Assembly: GCA_016179765.1 (NCBI GenBank)
Contig: JACPCL010000041.1
Location: 1 to 56,900 of the forward strand
DNA: 56,900 nucleotides
Direction: 5' to 3'
Source: Chloroflexota bacterium
Lineage (GTDB): Bacteria; Chloroflexota; Dehalococcoidia; Lucifugimonadales; JACPCL1
Position numbers and translations under genes: made by a program. How positions within the stretch are numbered: position 1 is the stretch's first letter; the number at the start of each line of letters is the position of its first letter. The notes below the pieces were generated by a model that was not told where the DNA came from, searched no databases, and saw nothing but the letters and a program-made list of their open reading frames with translations. Shown piece by piece: positions 22,993 to 31,520 of this stretch.

Positions 22993-24531
22993 ATGCCACG
23001 CGCGAAAAAAAAGAGGCAGCAACTCTTCCGCAAGGTCCTCATCGCCAACCGGGGAGAGATCGCCTGCCGCATCATCGGCACCTGCCACCGGCTGGGCATC
23101 AAGACCGTGGCCGTCTACTCCGAGGCCGACGCCCACGCCCTTCACGTCCAGCAGGCGGATGAGGCCGTCCTCATTGGCCCGCCACCGGCGGCGGAAAGCT
23201 ACCTGAACATCGCCGCCATCATCCAGGCCGCCCAGGAGACGGGGGCAGAGGCGGTGCACCCCGGCTACGGTTTCCTGTCCGAGAACGCCGACTTTGTTAG
23301 CGCCTGCCGGGATGCGGGCATCACCTTCATTGGCCCCTCAGTAGAGGCCCTGGAGCGCATGAAGAACAAGGCCGAGGCCCGCCACCTGGCGGCGGAGGCT
23401 GGCCTGCCTCTTCTCCCCGGCACGACCGGAGCGGTGGACGATAAGGAGGCGCTGGCCAAGGCGTTGGAAATTGGCTTCCCCGTGATGGTCAAGGCCTCCC
23501 AGGGCGGCGGCGGCATTGGCATCCGTCGCGTCAACTCGCCAGAGGAGATGCCCGAAGCCCTGGCCCGCGCCCGCTCCCTGGCCCAGAGCGCCTTCGGCAG
23601 CGCACAGGTGTACGTAGAGAAGTTTCTGGAAGGCCCCTCCCACATTGAGGTGCAGGTAATGGCCGACCACTTCGGCAACGCCGTCCATCTGTACGAGCGC
23701 GACTGCTCCATTCAGCGACGCAACCAGAAGGTAATTGAGGAGTCCCCCTCGGTTAAGCTGAAACGCCGCCGCCGCAAGAAGATGTACGAGGCGGCCCTGG
23801 CCCTGGTCAGGTACATCGGATACACCAACGCGGGCACCATTGAGTTTCTGGTGGACAAGAACGGTCGTTTCTACTTCGTGGAGATGAACACCCGTCTTCA
23901 GGTGGAGCACCCGGTGACGGAGATGATCACTGGCCTGGACATGGTGGAGCTTCAGATACGCATCGCCGCGGGTGAGCCCCTGCCCTTTGAGCAGGACGAT
24001 GTGCACCGCAAAGGGCACGCCATTGAGGCCCGCATCTACCCGGAGGACCCTAAGACCCTTCTGCCCGTCTCAGGGCGGCTGGAGTCGGTGGAGTTCCCCA
24101 CCGATGAGCACATCCGCGTGGACAGCGCGATCTTCCCAGGGTATGAAATCCTCCCTTACTACGACTCCCTTATGGCCAAGGTCATCGCCTGGGGCAAGGA
24201 CAGAGAAAAGGCCATTGAAACGCTGAGCAAGGGCCTCAGCAGTTTCCAACTGCCCTCCATCACCCACAACATCCCACTTGTTCAGGCTGCGCTGGCAAAC
24301 GAGGAGTTCAGGAAAGGCGTCCATACCACACTCACCCTGGGGAGCATCGTAGAGCAGATGAACGAGGCCGCCCCCGAGCTGTCGGAGAAGGAGCGCGTAG
24401 CGGTAGCCACTGCTGCCCTAGGCAGTTTCTTCGTCGGCTCAGGGACAGGCCAGCGGCCGGCCAGCCCCTGGAAGGGGTACGGGCGCATGACCCAGGTGAA
24501 TCCCTGGAGCGGGAGGGGCGCCCGGTGGTAA
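22993..24531 (+). CDS. accC: biotin carboxylase subunit of an acyl-CoA carboxylase
   Basis: A 512-residue ATP-grasp biotin carboxylase, which carboxylates the biotin of the carrier protein encoded next. Visible blocks are FRKVLIANRGEIACRII, HPGYGFLSENADF, FIGPSVEALERMKNK, the catalytic FVEMNTRLQVEHPVTE and the C-terminal LPYYDSLMAKVIAWG. The glycine-rich loop reads KASQGGGGIGIRRV where many enzymes have GGGGRGM; this variant occurs in some acyl-CoA carboxylases. The tail of about 35 residues after the domain is Gly/Pro-rich. Its stop overlaps the carrier gene start. No carboxyltransferase gene is in the window. Confidence 0.92.
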   Translation: MPRAKKKRQQLFRKVLIANRGEIACRIIGTCHRLGIKTVAVYSEADAHALHVQQADEAVLIGPPPAAESYLNIAAIIQAAQETGAEAVHPGYGFLSENADFVSACRDAGITFIGPSVEALERMKNKAEARHLAAEAGLPLLPGTTGAVDDKEALAKALEIGFPVMVKASQGGGGIGIRRVNSPEEMPEALARARSLAQSAFGSAQVYVEKFLEGPSHIEVQVMADHFGNAVHLYERDCSIQRRNQKVIEESPSVKLKRRRRKKMYEAALALVRYIGYTNAGTIEFLVDKNGRFYFVEMNTRLQVEHPVTEMITGLDMVELQIRIAAGEPLPFEQDDVHRKGHAIEARIYPEDPKTLLPVSGRLESVEFPTDEHIRVDSAIFPGYEILPYYDSLMAKVIAWGKDREKAIETLSKGLSSFQLPSITHNIPLVQAALANEEFRKGVHTTLTLGSIVEQMNEAAPELSEKERVAVATAALGSFFVGSGTGQRPASPWKGYGRMTQVNPWSGRGARW

Positions 24532-24956
24532 AGCGTCAGATACGGGTGAAGGTCAAGGACGCCTGGCACACGGTGGAGGTGGAGGACCCGCCCCACTACC
24601 CCTTTCAGATTGTGGTGGATGGGGAGACCATCCAGGTAGAGGTGGAGGCGGAAGGCGCTCCCGCGCCGGCGAAACCCTCGCGACCGATGCCATCGCCTGG
24701 CGCCGGCAGGAGCGTGGGCCTCACGGGCATCACCCAGGAGGACGAGAAGATCATTCGCTCTCCTATGCCGGGACGTATCGTCTCGGTGTCCGTCAAGGTA
24801 TGGGATCCGGTGGAGCCGGGCAAGGAGATCTGCATCCTGGAGACGATGAAGATGGAACAGAGCATCCTGCTGTCCCACCAGGGCACGGTTAGAGCCGTTT
24901 TCATTAGCCCTGGCCAGAACGTAGCCGCGGGCGACCCGCTGATCCAGTTGGAGTAA
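24525..24956 (+). CDS. accB: biotin carboxyl carrier protein
   Basis: A 143-residue biotinyl carrier. The C-terminal biotinyl domain carries ETMKMEQ with the biotin acceptor Lys109, preceded by the SPMPGRIVSVSV strand. An Ala/Pro linker lies at about residues 44-60. The start is a GTG that overlaps the accC stop codon by 7 nt. The N-terminal part (VKVKDAWHTVEVED) resembles carrier subunits of acyl-CoA or pyruvate/oxaloacetate-type carboxylases more than E. coli AccB. It ends the operon that began with ybeY. Confidence 0.9.
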   Translation: MVKRQIRVKVKDAWHTVEVEDPPHYPFQIVVDGETIQVEVEAEGAPAPAKPSRPMPSPGAGRSVGLTGITQEDEKIIRSPMPGRIVSVSVKVWDPVEPGKEICILETMKMEQSILLSHQGTVRAVFISPGQNVAAGDPLIQLE

Positions 24957-25020
24957 GCGTACCCTTCCCCTTCGCCCTGCCCGCTGGGTGGCACGCTCGC
25001 TTCACCCGCGTTTGCTTTGT

Positions 25021-25139
25021 CAAGGGCGGCACAGCTTTGGAGATTCCGACCTTCGTAAAGTTTTCTCGTGGAACACTACGTGATGTCATTGGAAATCTGT
25101 ATACGGAGCTTAACCCCCTTGAGCGACGCTGATGCATGA
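25021..25139. repeat. eroded copy (D) of a dispersed repeat family
   Basis: CAAGGGCGGCACAGCTTTGG and the following AGATTCCGACCTTCGTAAAG align with AAGCGGGGTGTAGCTTTAGA GATTACGGTATCCGTGAAAG of the copy near 30970. Later parts (AGCTTAACCCCCTTGAGCG) also resemble both that copy and the one at 41503. The match is partial. The rest of the 304-bp spacer before the E1alpha gene contains only the ribosome binding site (GGAAGGAGGT) at its right end. Confidence 0.4.
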
Positions 25140-25260
25140 AGGTAGGATAGCCGAGAGGTTTGAATCTCCTTTGGCCCTCCCTAAAAGGCCACCCTGTGCA
25201 ACCAGCGGGCGCCTGTAGCATAATGTGCCCTAGGTCCGCAACAACAGGAAGGAGGTCCTG

Positions 25261-26256
25261 ATGATTGAAGACAAGGAGTTGATGGTGGAGATGCTTCGCC
25301 GAATGCTCTGCATCCGCTACTTTGACGAGCAGGCGGTGGAACTGGTGCAGAGGGGGGAGCTGGTGGGGGCAGTCCATGCCTACATCGGCGAGGAGGCGGT
25401 CGCCGTTGGCGCCTGCCTGGCCCTGCGGGATAACGACTACATGACGGGAAACCATCGCTCCCATGGTCACCCCATCGCCAAGGGAGGCGACGTGCGGCGT
25501 GCCATGGCTGAGCTCCTTGGAAAGAGTACAGGCTACTGCAAGGGGAAAGGAGGCTCCATGCACCTAGCCGATTTTAGCATCGGCATACTGGGAGAGTCGG
25601 GGATCCTAGCATCGGCCCTGCCGGTAGCCGTAGGGGCCGCCCTAGCCACCAAGATCCGTGGCGAGAAGCGGGTAGTGGCTGCCTTCTTCGGGGATGGAGC
25701 CAGCAACGAGGGTACCTGCCATGAGACCATGAACCTAGCCGCCATCTGGAAGCTCCCCGTCATCTTTGTTTGCGAGAACAATCAGTACGCCGTCACGACC
25801 CGCTTCACCGAGGTGGTGGCGACGCCCAACATCTGTGACCGGGCGGCTGCCTACAACATACCAGGGGTGCTGGTGGACGGACAGGACGTCGTGGCCATGT
25901 ACGAGGCGGTCTCTGAGGCAGTGGAACGGGCCCGCCTGGGCCTGGGTCCCTCTCTAATTGAGGGCAGGACCTACCGATACCAGGACCACTCGGAAGGGCT
26001 GCGGCGCATCGTCCGGGATCCCTACCGCGCGGAGGAAGAGATAGCCTACTGGAGAACTCGGGACCCCATCTTGCTGCAACGGAACCGACTCATGGAGATG
26101 AAGATGGCCTCTGAGGCGGAGATAGCTCTAATGGAAGCGGCTGAGCGAGCCCGCATCGCCGAGGCCCTTCAGTTCGCCCGCCAGAGCCCTTACCCGGCTC
26201 CTGAAGAGGTCTTTGACGACCTCTTCAGCAACCCCATCCCCATCGACCGGAGCTGA
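25261..26256 (+). CDS. 2-oxoacid/acetoin dehydrogenase E1 component, alpha subunit
   Basis: A 331-residue TPP-dependent E1alpha of the pyruvate/acetoin dehydrogenase type (PdhA/AcoA). The thiamine diphosphate motif is GDGASNEG followed ~27 residues later by CENNQYAV. HRSHGHPIAKGGD and the CKGKGGSMHLAD loop are typical. The length fits AcoA/PdhA. There is a strong ribosome binding site. It forms an operon with E1beta, 29 nt downstream. The substrate (pyruvate, acetoin or a branched 2-oxoacid) cannot be fixed from sequence; the HxxGGSMH-type loop favours an acetoin/pyruvate enzyme. Confidence 0.92.
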   Translation: MIEDKELMVEMLRRMLCIRYFDEQAVELVQRGELVGAVHAYIGEEAVAVGACLALRDNDYMTGNHRSHGHPIAKGGDVRRAMAELLGKSTGYCKGKGGSMHLADFSIGILGESGILASALPVAVGAALATKIRGEKRVVAAFFGDGASNEGTCHETMNLAAIWKLPVIFVCENNQYAVTTRFTEVVATPNICDRAAAYNIPGVLVDGQDVVAMYEAVSEAVERARLGLGPSLIEGRTYRYQDHSEGLRRIVRDPYRAEEEIAYWRTRDPILLQRNRLMEMKMASEAEIALMEAAERARIAEALQFARQSPYPAPEEVFDDLFSNPIPIDRS

Positions 26257-26285
26257 GGCCCCAGGGCACTTGAGGAGGTGCTTCC

Positions 26286-27254
26286 ATGGCAGTGATCACC
26301 TTTGCCGATGCTCTCAACCAGGCCATCAAGGAAGAGATGCGCCGTGACAAGTCAGTATTCATCATGGGCGAGAGCATTCGGGGCGGCATCTACGGCGTTA
26401 CCGGGGGGCTCTCCCAGGAGTTTGAAGCCATGCGGGTGCTAGATACCCCACTCTCGGAGAGCGCCTTCATGGGTGCGGCCGTGGGAGCTGCTGCGGTAGG
26501 TCTCCGGCCTATCATCAGCTCTCTTTCCAGCTTCTACTGGGTTGCCATGGACCAAATGGTGAGCCAGGCGGCCAAGATGACCTACATGTTCGGTGGACAG
26601 GTACGGTTGCCCATTGTCTACCGGGCGGGGATGACCTACGGCAACAACATCGCCGCCCACCACTCCGACAGGCCCCATCCCATGTTCATGAACATGCCCG
26701 GCCTCAAGATCGTTATGCCCACCACGCCTGCCGATGCCAAGGGACTCCTGAAGACCGCTATCCGGGACGATGACCCGGTCATCTTTTTTGAGGACAACAC
26801 CCTCATGGGCGCCCGAGGCGATGTGCCAGAGGACATGGATTTCCTCATACCCTTCGGCGTCGCTGATGTCAAGCAGGCTGGAACCGATGTCACCGTGGTG
26901 GCCCTGGGCGGGATGCTGCCCCGGGCCCTGGCGGCAGCGGTGCAGCTCAAGGGCGAGGGCATCTCAGTAGAGGTTGTGGACCCCAGGACCCTGGTGCCGC
27001 TGGACAAGCAGGCCATTCTGGACTCGGTGGCCAAGACCGGGCGGCTGGTGGTGGTTGATATGGCCCACAAGACCTGCAGCGCCGCCAGCGAGATCGCCGC
27101 CATGGTGTCCCAGGAGGGGTTCTGGAATCTTCGGGCCCCCATCCAGCGGGTTGCCAGCCTCAACGTCCATTTCCCCTTCAGCCCCGCCCTGGAGAAGCTG
27201 GTCTTCCCCAACGAGGAGAAGATCATCGCAGCGGTGAAGCGGACGTTGGAGTAA
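26286..27254 (+). CDS. 2-oxoacid/acetoin dehydrogenase E1 component, beta subunit
   Basis: A 322-residue E1beta (transketolase pyrimidine-binding plus C-terminal domain). Visible blocks are ITFADALNQAIKEEMRRD, FIMGESIRGGIYGVTGGL, LDTPLSESAFMGAAVGAA, the central QAAKMTYMFGGQVRLPIVYR and the C-terminal VVDPRTLVPLDKQAILDSV. It pairs with the upstream alpha subunit to decarboxylate the 2-oxoacid and acylate the lipoyl E2. In the usual order the E2 gene comes next; here two restriction-modification genes intervene. Its stop codon forms part of the GTAAGGAG motif repeated at the far junction. Confidence 0.93.
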   Translation: MAVITFADALNQAIKEEMRRDKSVFIMGESIRGGIYGVTGGLSQEFEAMRVLDTPLSESAFMGAAVGAAAVGLRPIISSLSSFYWVAMDQMVSQAAKMTYMFGGQVRLPIVYRAGMTYGNNIAAHHSDRPHPMFMNMPGLKIVMPTTPADAKGLLKTAIRDDDPVIFFEDNTLMGARGDVPEDMDFLIPFGVADVKQAGTDVTVVALGGMLPRALAAAVQLKGEGISVEVVDPRTLVPLDKQAILDSVAKTGRLVVVDMAHKTCSAASEIAAMVSQEGFWNLRAPIQRVASLNVHFPFSPALEKLVFPNEEKIIAAVKRTLE

Positions 27255-27258
27255 GGAG
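27251..27258. repeat. left copy of 8-bp direct repeat GTAAGGAG framing the R-M genes
   Basis: GTAAGGAG contains the E1beta stop codon (TAA) and the ribosome binding site of the methyltransferase. The identical 8-mer recurs at 29700-29707, where it contains the endonuclease stop and the E2 ribosome binding site. It could be a target duplication or simply a convergent stop-plus-Shine-Dalgarno arrangement. Confidence 0.4.
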
Positions 27259-27262
27259 AATT

Positions 27263-28663
27263 ATGACGCAGACTGAACCTCGCCAGGCATATGCTGAACG
27301 TTCACTTCGAGGCAAGTTGAGTTACTCTGGCGCCAGATTCCGAGGCGTGGCTCAAGAACTCTTCCCTACCTCACACGCCTTGGTTCCGCAGATTAGCCAA
27401 ATCTATGAGTTGGATCTTGCTTTCGGCGAATACCAAGCGCTTTCGGACGAGGAAGTTATCCATAGAGGTGCGTATTTCAGGTCGGTTCATGATATGCCGA
27501 CGCACCATTTCCGTATCTGCATGGAGACACCCAATCAGGTGAACGCAAGCGCGCGTCAAGCCCGCAAGAATTTCTTCGCCGCAAATGTATTTGCTGTTGG
27601 TTATGCAACTCACGGTCTTTTCCCTTACCGCGGCAAATTCCACCCACAGATGATTAAGGCTGTGATGAACATAATGGGGATCAAACCCGGCCAAGTCGTC
27701 CTTGACCCCATGGCAGGCTGTGGAACGACCTCTATTGAGGCCATGATCATGGGGATTGACTCAATAGCATGTGAGTTAAGCCCATTTGCCTGTTTGATGA
27801 CACGGGCCAAGGTGGGAGTACTTCAAATGGATTGCAGCGACTTTCCGCGTCTGGTCAAGTATGCAGATGACATCTATCAGCGCTTCGCGCCGTATGAAGG
27901 GCGCTCAGCAGTGCAGCCTCCCTTGATTCAAAGTGAAGATACCAAAGAGGGTGCTATTCATTTGGCGAAGGCGTTTCCTAAACTTTCTCCGCCAATGCGC
28001 GAATTGTTGCTCCTATGCTACCTTGACGCTGTTGGTTATGCCGCTCGCCGCAAGGGCAAAACGCCCCGTGATCTCTTTCCCGATCTCCTCTCTCGCTATC
28101 TTGCAGCCGTCCATGCCTTTAATGAGACTCGTGAGGAATTGAGAATGAGGCTTGGTCAGGCTGAGATCATCGAAGGAGACGCTCGCCGGCTGAAACTCCC
28201 TAACGAATCGGTAGATGGGGTACTTTTCTCCCCACCCTATTCCTTCGCTATAGACTATCTAGAAAACGATCGGCCTCAGCTTCAGTATCTGGGCGTGGAG
28301 ATTGAGAGCCTGAGACAGAACATGGTGGGGCTGACAGGAACCGGCAGGACCAAGCAGGAACTTATCGAGGCGCGCGTGGTACATTACTTTGCAGACATGG
28401 AAGCAATCATGAAGGAGTGCAAGCGAGTTCTCAAACCCGGACGTTATTGCGTTATCGTAGTAGGCTCTAATACAAACCAGACTGGAGGAGTGTCGTTAGA
28501 AAATGGTTTGATCAAGATGGGGGGGGAAATCGGCATGCCACTTGATTTCCAGATCATGAGAGAAATAGAGGGGATTCGCAACACAATGCGGGATGAATTT
28601 CTACTCTTTTTCCGAAAACCTGAATCAGAAAGCATCGGGGCCGCAGGAAAGGAGGATAAGTGA
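27263..28663 (+). CDS. DNA methyltransferase (SPPY type) of a restriction-modification pair
   Basis: A 466-residue SAM-dependent DNA methyltransferase. The SAM-binding motif DPMAGCGTTSIEA begins at residue 148, with the acidic follow-up GIDSIACELSPFACLMTRAKV. The catalytic motif is SPPY at 323-326, typical of N4-cytosine (sometimes N6-adenine) enzymes. The ~170 residues between the two motifs probably hold the target-recognition region, giving an order with motif I first, unlike the common DPPY-first N4/N6 family. It overlaps the endonuclease gene by 1 nt. Base composition and codon use look less GC-rich than the E1/E2 genes on both sides, indicating horizontal acquisition. Its target sequence is unknown. 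Confidence 0.85.
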   Translation: MTQTEPRQAYAERSLRGKLSYSGARFRGVAQELFPTSHALVPQISQIYELDLAFGEYQALSDEEVIHRGAYFRSVHDMPTHHFRICMETPNQVNASARQARKNFFAANVFAVGYATHGLFPYRGKFHPQMIKAVMNIMGIKPGQVVLDPMAGCGTTSIEAMIMGIDSIACELSPFACLMTRAKVGVLQMDCSDFPRLVKYADDIYQRFAPYEGRSAVQPPLIQSEDTKEGAIHLAKAFPKLSPPMRELLLLCYLDAVGYAARRKGKTPRDLFPDLLSRYLAAVHAFNETREELRMRLGQAEIIEGDARRLKLPNESVDGVLFSPPYSFAIDYLENDRPQLQYLGVEIESLRQNMVGLTGTGRTKQELIEARVVHYFADMEAIMKECKRVLKPGRYCVIVVGSNTNQTGGVSLENGLIKMGGEIGMPLDFQIMREIEGIRNTMRDEFLLFFRKPESESIGAAGKEDK

Positions 28664-29703
28664 TGGCTGCGTCCAGCCGTCACTTCGAGGCGACCGAAGA
28701 GGAGTTGGAAGCCAACATAGATAGATACGTAGACGATTTCATCAACGGCCTTCAATCGTTTTTCCTTGTCATGCCAAAAGGGGCCGACTTTGTGGAGTTC
28801 CCACGATTCCAAAGTGCTTACCGCATACTCGAAAGACAGACTCGCAACTTCAGTGACTTCTCAAGCAGTTCCGCTTTAGCAGCCGTTCAGCAAGACCCCC
28901 TGGTCCTCGTAGTATTGCGGGTCATGACTGGTCTATCGCCTCCTGAACTGGCCCACCTTGCTACCGCCATTGTAGGAGTGCCAGTAGATCAATCGAACGC
29001 GCGGCGCCTGGACAAACGGGCGAGGACGGGACATTCTATTCTTACCGGTGTAACTCCACTTACTCGTCAACGCGTCTCCGCCTTAGTTTCGATGGCAGTG
29101 CGCCTGCTGGATCAAGGGGTACCTTTGGTTGGAGAAGGGGCAATCCACCGCCTGGACAAGATAGACACCCAGAGAGGTATCGAGTCGCTGCGAGAGTTAG
29201 CCTTAGGTGGGGTTCCTTATCCTGCACTTCTTTACGAACGTTTTCTCGGGAGACCTTTCGCAACTCATAGGGATACCATCTCTGAACAAGTGGGAGATCT
29301 TCTTGAGGAAGCAGTGACAGTGAAGCTGCAATCCTCTGGTATTACGTATTATAAGGTCGGTAGGGCGGAACGCTTCGAGGATATGGATCAGGGCCCCGAC
29401 TTCTTCGTCCCGGACCAATTCCACCCCGCTATTGTCATTGAGGCGAAGTTGGCCGAGGATGATGGGACAGCTCGGGATAAGGTGACGAGAATACAGCATT
29501 TAGCTGAATTGCGCGAGCAACGAAAGCGGCGCAACGATCCCTCGTTTGAGCTAATAGCCTGCGTAGACGGTCGAGGATTCGGCATCCGGCGCGAAGACGT
29601 CAAGAAGCTTCTGATTGCCACCAAAGGCAAGCTATTCAGCCTTCAGACCATTGATAATATCAGCCAATCCACTGGGTTAAGAGGCTTCTCGCACCCCCTG
29701 TAA
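28663..29703 (+). CDS. putative PD-(D/E)xK restriction endonuclease
   Basis: A 346-residue protein, not closely recognised, lying directly after the methyltransferase. The C-terminal part has a PD-(D/E)xK core: Asp246 (in QGPDFFVPD) and Glu260-x-Lys262 (in AIVIEAKLAED), with about 13 residues between, followed by a helix (RDKVTRIQHLAELREQR). The N-terminal ~200 residues are helical and could bind DNA. The ATG chosen has GGAAAGGAGG about 8 nt upstream and overlaps the methyltransferase stop by 1 nt (TGATG); a GTG 3 nt earlier is possible. Together the two genes look like a compact type II-like restriction-modification system. Nuclease assignment rests on the motif and neighbour. Confidence 0.72.
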   Translation: MAASSRHFEATEEELEANIDRYVDDFINGLQSFFLVMPKGADFVEFPRFQSAYRILERQTRNFSDFSSSSALAAVQQDPLVLVVLRVMTGLSPPELAHLATAIVGVPVDQSNARRLDKRARTGHSILTGVTPLTRQRVSALVSMAVRLLDQGVPLVGEGAIHRLDKIDTQRGIESLRELALGGVPYPALLYERFLGRPFATHRDTISEQVGDLLEEAVTVKLQSSGITYYKVGRAERFEDMDQGPDFFVPDQFHPAIVIEAKLAEDDGTARDKVTRIQHLAELREQRKRRNDPSFELIACVDGRGFGIRREDVKKLLIATKGKLFSLQTIDNISQSTGLRGFSHPL

Positions 29704-29707
29704 GGAG
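29700..29707. repeat. right copy of 8-bp direct repeat GTAAGGAG
   Basis: Identical to the motif at 27251-27258. After it comes CATCATTATG, close to the AATTATG that follows the left copy, so the two gene junctions (E1beta to methyltransferase, endonuclease to E2) are nearly the same sequence. Confidence 0.4.
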
Positions 29708-29714
29708 CATCATT

Positions 29715-30887
29715 ATGCCCACAGACGTCATCCTGCCCCAGTGGGGCATGAACATGCAGGACGGCCTGCTGGTCAAGTGGCTCAAGCGGGAGGGAGAGGT
29801 CGTCCAGCAGGGCGAGCCTCTAGCGGAGATTGAGACGGCCAAGATCAGCTCGGAGCTGGAGTCCCCCGCTTCAGGCCTCTTGGCCCAGGTGTTGGTTCCC
29901 GAGGGCCAAGTGGTCCCAGTGGGCGCCATCTTAGCAGTCATCGCTGCTCCAGGTGAAGCCACTCCGTCAAGGCAGGCGCCGCTACCCGCTACGAGCGCTG
30001 CGCCTCCCACAAGGCAGCCCAGCCTCCGGGGGATGGCGCCTGCTCAGGAAAGCAAGCCTGCCGCCCAGGTGACCCCGGTGGCCAGAAAGCTGGCGCGTGA
30101 GCATAGCATAGACCTGGCTGGGGTCCTGGGTTCCGGCCCGGGAGGCCGCATCGTGGAGGCCGACATCCAGGCCCTCATAGAAGCCCAGGCCCGGCCAGTG
30201 GCCCGGGTCGTTCCCCTCACTGGCCTGCGGGCCACCATAGCTGCGCGGATGCTTCAGAGCCTACAGAGCATGGCTCAGGTCACTCTCACCACTGAAGTGG
30301 ACATGACCGAGGCGGTACAGATCCGAGAGGGTCTCCTCTCCCAGTGGAGACCTCAACGCCTTCGGCCTCTGGACCTGGACCTGGTCCTGTTTGCCATCTC
30401 TCGCACCCTGACCGGACATCCCAGGCTCAACGCCACCATTGCAGGTCAGGAGGTCCTTCTCGCCGAGGAGGTCAACCTGGGGGTCGCCACGGCGCTCAAG
30501 GATGGCCTTATCGTTCCAGTGATCCATAGAGCCAACGAGAAAGGCCTCCTGGAGATCGCGCGGGAGCTACGGGAACTGACCCGCAAGGCCCAGGATGGCG
30601 CCCTAGCCCGCGATGATGTCATGGGGGCGACCTTTACCCTTTCCACCCTGGCCTCGTATGACATTGACGCCTTTACTCCCATCATAGACCCCCCTCAAGT
30701 GGCGATCCTCGGCATTGGGAGGCTCGTGGAGAAGCCGGCGGTCTACGAGGGCGAGATGGCTATCCGTTCCATGATGTTCCTGAGTCTGACCTTTGACCAC
30801 CGCGCGGTGGACGGCGCCCCGGCCGCTGAGTTCCTCCGGGCGCTGAAGCAGCGCCTGGAATCACCGCGCTGGATGATTGGCGGCTAG
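29715..30887 (+). CDS. dihydrolipoamide acyltransferase (E2) of the 2-oxoacid dehydrogenase complex
   Basis: A 390-residue E2 core subunit. It has one N-terminal lipoyl domain (LPQWGMNMQDGLLVKW, lipoyl Lys43 in IETAKISSE) and an Ala/Pro linker (~80-115). The peripheral subunit-binding domain follows (TPVARKLAREHSIDLAGVLG, GPGGRIVEADI), then a catalytic domain ending with DHRAVDGAPAAEFL (catalytic His in HxxxDG). It should assemble with the E1alpha/E1beta encoded before the inserted restriction-modification genes. No E3 (lipoamide dehydrogenase) gene is in the window. The position of the inserted genes means the E2 message must pass through them or have its own promoter; none is obvious. Confidence 0.93.
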   Translation: MPTDVILPQWGMNMQDGLLVKWLKREGEVVQQGEPLAEIETAKISSELESPASGLLAQVLVPEGQVVPVGAILAVIAAPGEATPSRQAPLPATSAAPPTRQPSLRGMAPAQESKPAAQVTPVARKLAREHSIDLAGVLGSGPGGRIVEADIQALIEAQARPVARVVPLTGLRATIAARMLQSLQSMAQVTLTTEVDMTEAVQIREGLLSQWRPQRLRPLDLDLVLFAISRTLTGHPRLNATIAGQEVLLAEEVNLGVATALKDGLIVPVIHRANEKGLLEIARELRELTRKAQDGALARDDVMGATFTLSTLASYDIDAFTPIIDPPQVAILGIGRLVEKPAVYEGEMAIRSMMFLSLTFDHRAVDGAPAAEFLRALKQRLESPRWMIGG

Positions 30888-30942
30888 CGTCCGGCTTATT
30901 TCGGCCTCACTCGTCCGCTATCTACGAGGCTCCTGGGATAAC

Positions 30943-31080
30943 GCAGGCATTGCACAGCTTGGCCTTGCCTAAGCGGGGTGTAGCTTTAGAGATTACGGTA
31001 TCCGTGAAAGCCTAGGCTATTGAAGCGCCAATGTTGCCAAAAAGGCGTGCCGAGCTTGATCCCCTAAGTGGGATCGTAAA
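30943..31080. repeat. dispersed repeat family, copy C
   Basis: GCAGGCATTGCACAGCTTGG and CCTTGCCTAAGCGGGG match the second half of the 101-bp copies at 41503 and 42748. The following part (TAGCTTTAGAGATTACGG, GATCCCCTAAGTGGGATCG) resembles the copies near 25021 and downstream of 41603. It occupies the left part of the 694-bp spacer between E2 and the pilus operon. Confidence 0.5.
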
Positions 31081-31144
31081 CTGATCCCTCTTGCTCGTGT
31101 ACCAGCCGGGCCTGTTGTGAAACCCTGTTTCCAGCTAGCCTTGC

Positions 31145-31404
31145 TCAGCGAGGCGAGTAGCACCATGGGGGAGGATGAACGGGCATAACCTGGGAGACGA
31201 TGGAAGGAAGAGCCAGGGCCATAACCCCATCTGCGCCCATCCGCTTGTGCTTGAGGTATTTCTTCAGGTTGTAGGCCATGGCGCTGAGGAACGCCTGGGC
31301 GGTGAACTTACAAAGGCCCCTGTACTTGGCACGACCCAGTCCGTGCCTGGTCTTGGAGTCGGCAAAGACCGTCTCCACCGTGGTTTTCCGCCGGATCCGC
31401 GCCA
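31145..31404 (-). pseudogene. C-terminal remnant of a DDE transposase (IS1182/IS5-like)
   Basis: On the minus strand the frame reads TTVETVFADSKTRHGLGRAK followed by YRGLCKFTAQAFLSAMAYNL and KKYLK. This is the typical end of IS1182-type DDE transposases (F-x-D-x-K-x-R-H-G-L ... A-x-N-L-K-K), including the last catalytic Glu region (VETVFADSK). The N-terminal and central parts are missing: a stop lies in frame near 31430. No terminal inverted repeats were found. It is an IS relic directly upstream of the pilus operon promoter. Confidence 0.7.
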
Positions 31405-31520
31405 GCCGTGCTCCAGTCCCTGGGCTACCTTACCCAAGAACAGTTCTACCAGGACTGGGTCACACCCCACTCTACGGGAAAGGAGGTATTGTCCGATATG
31501 TCCTGAACCAGTGCAGACTC

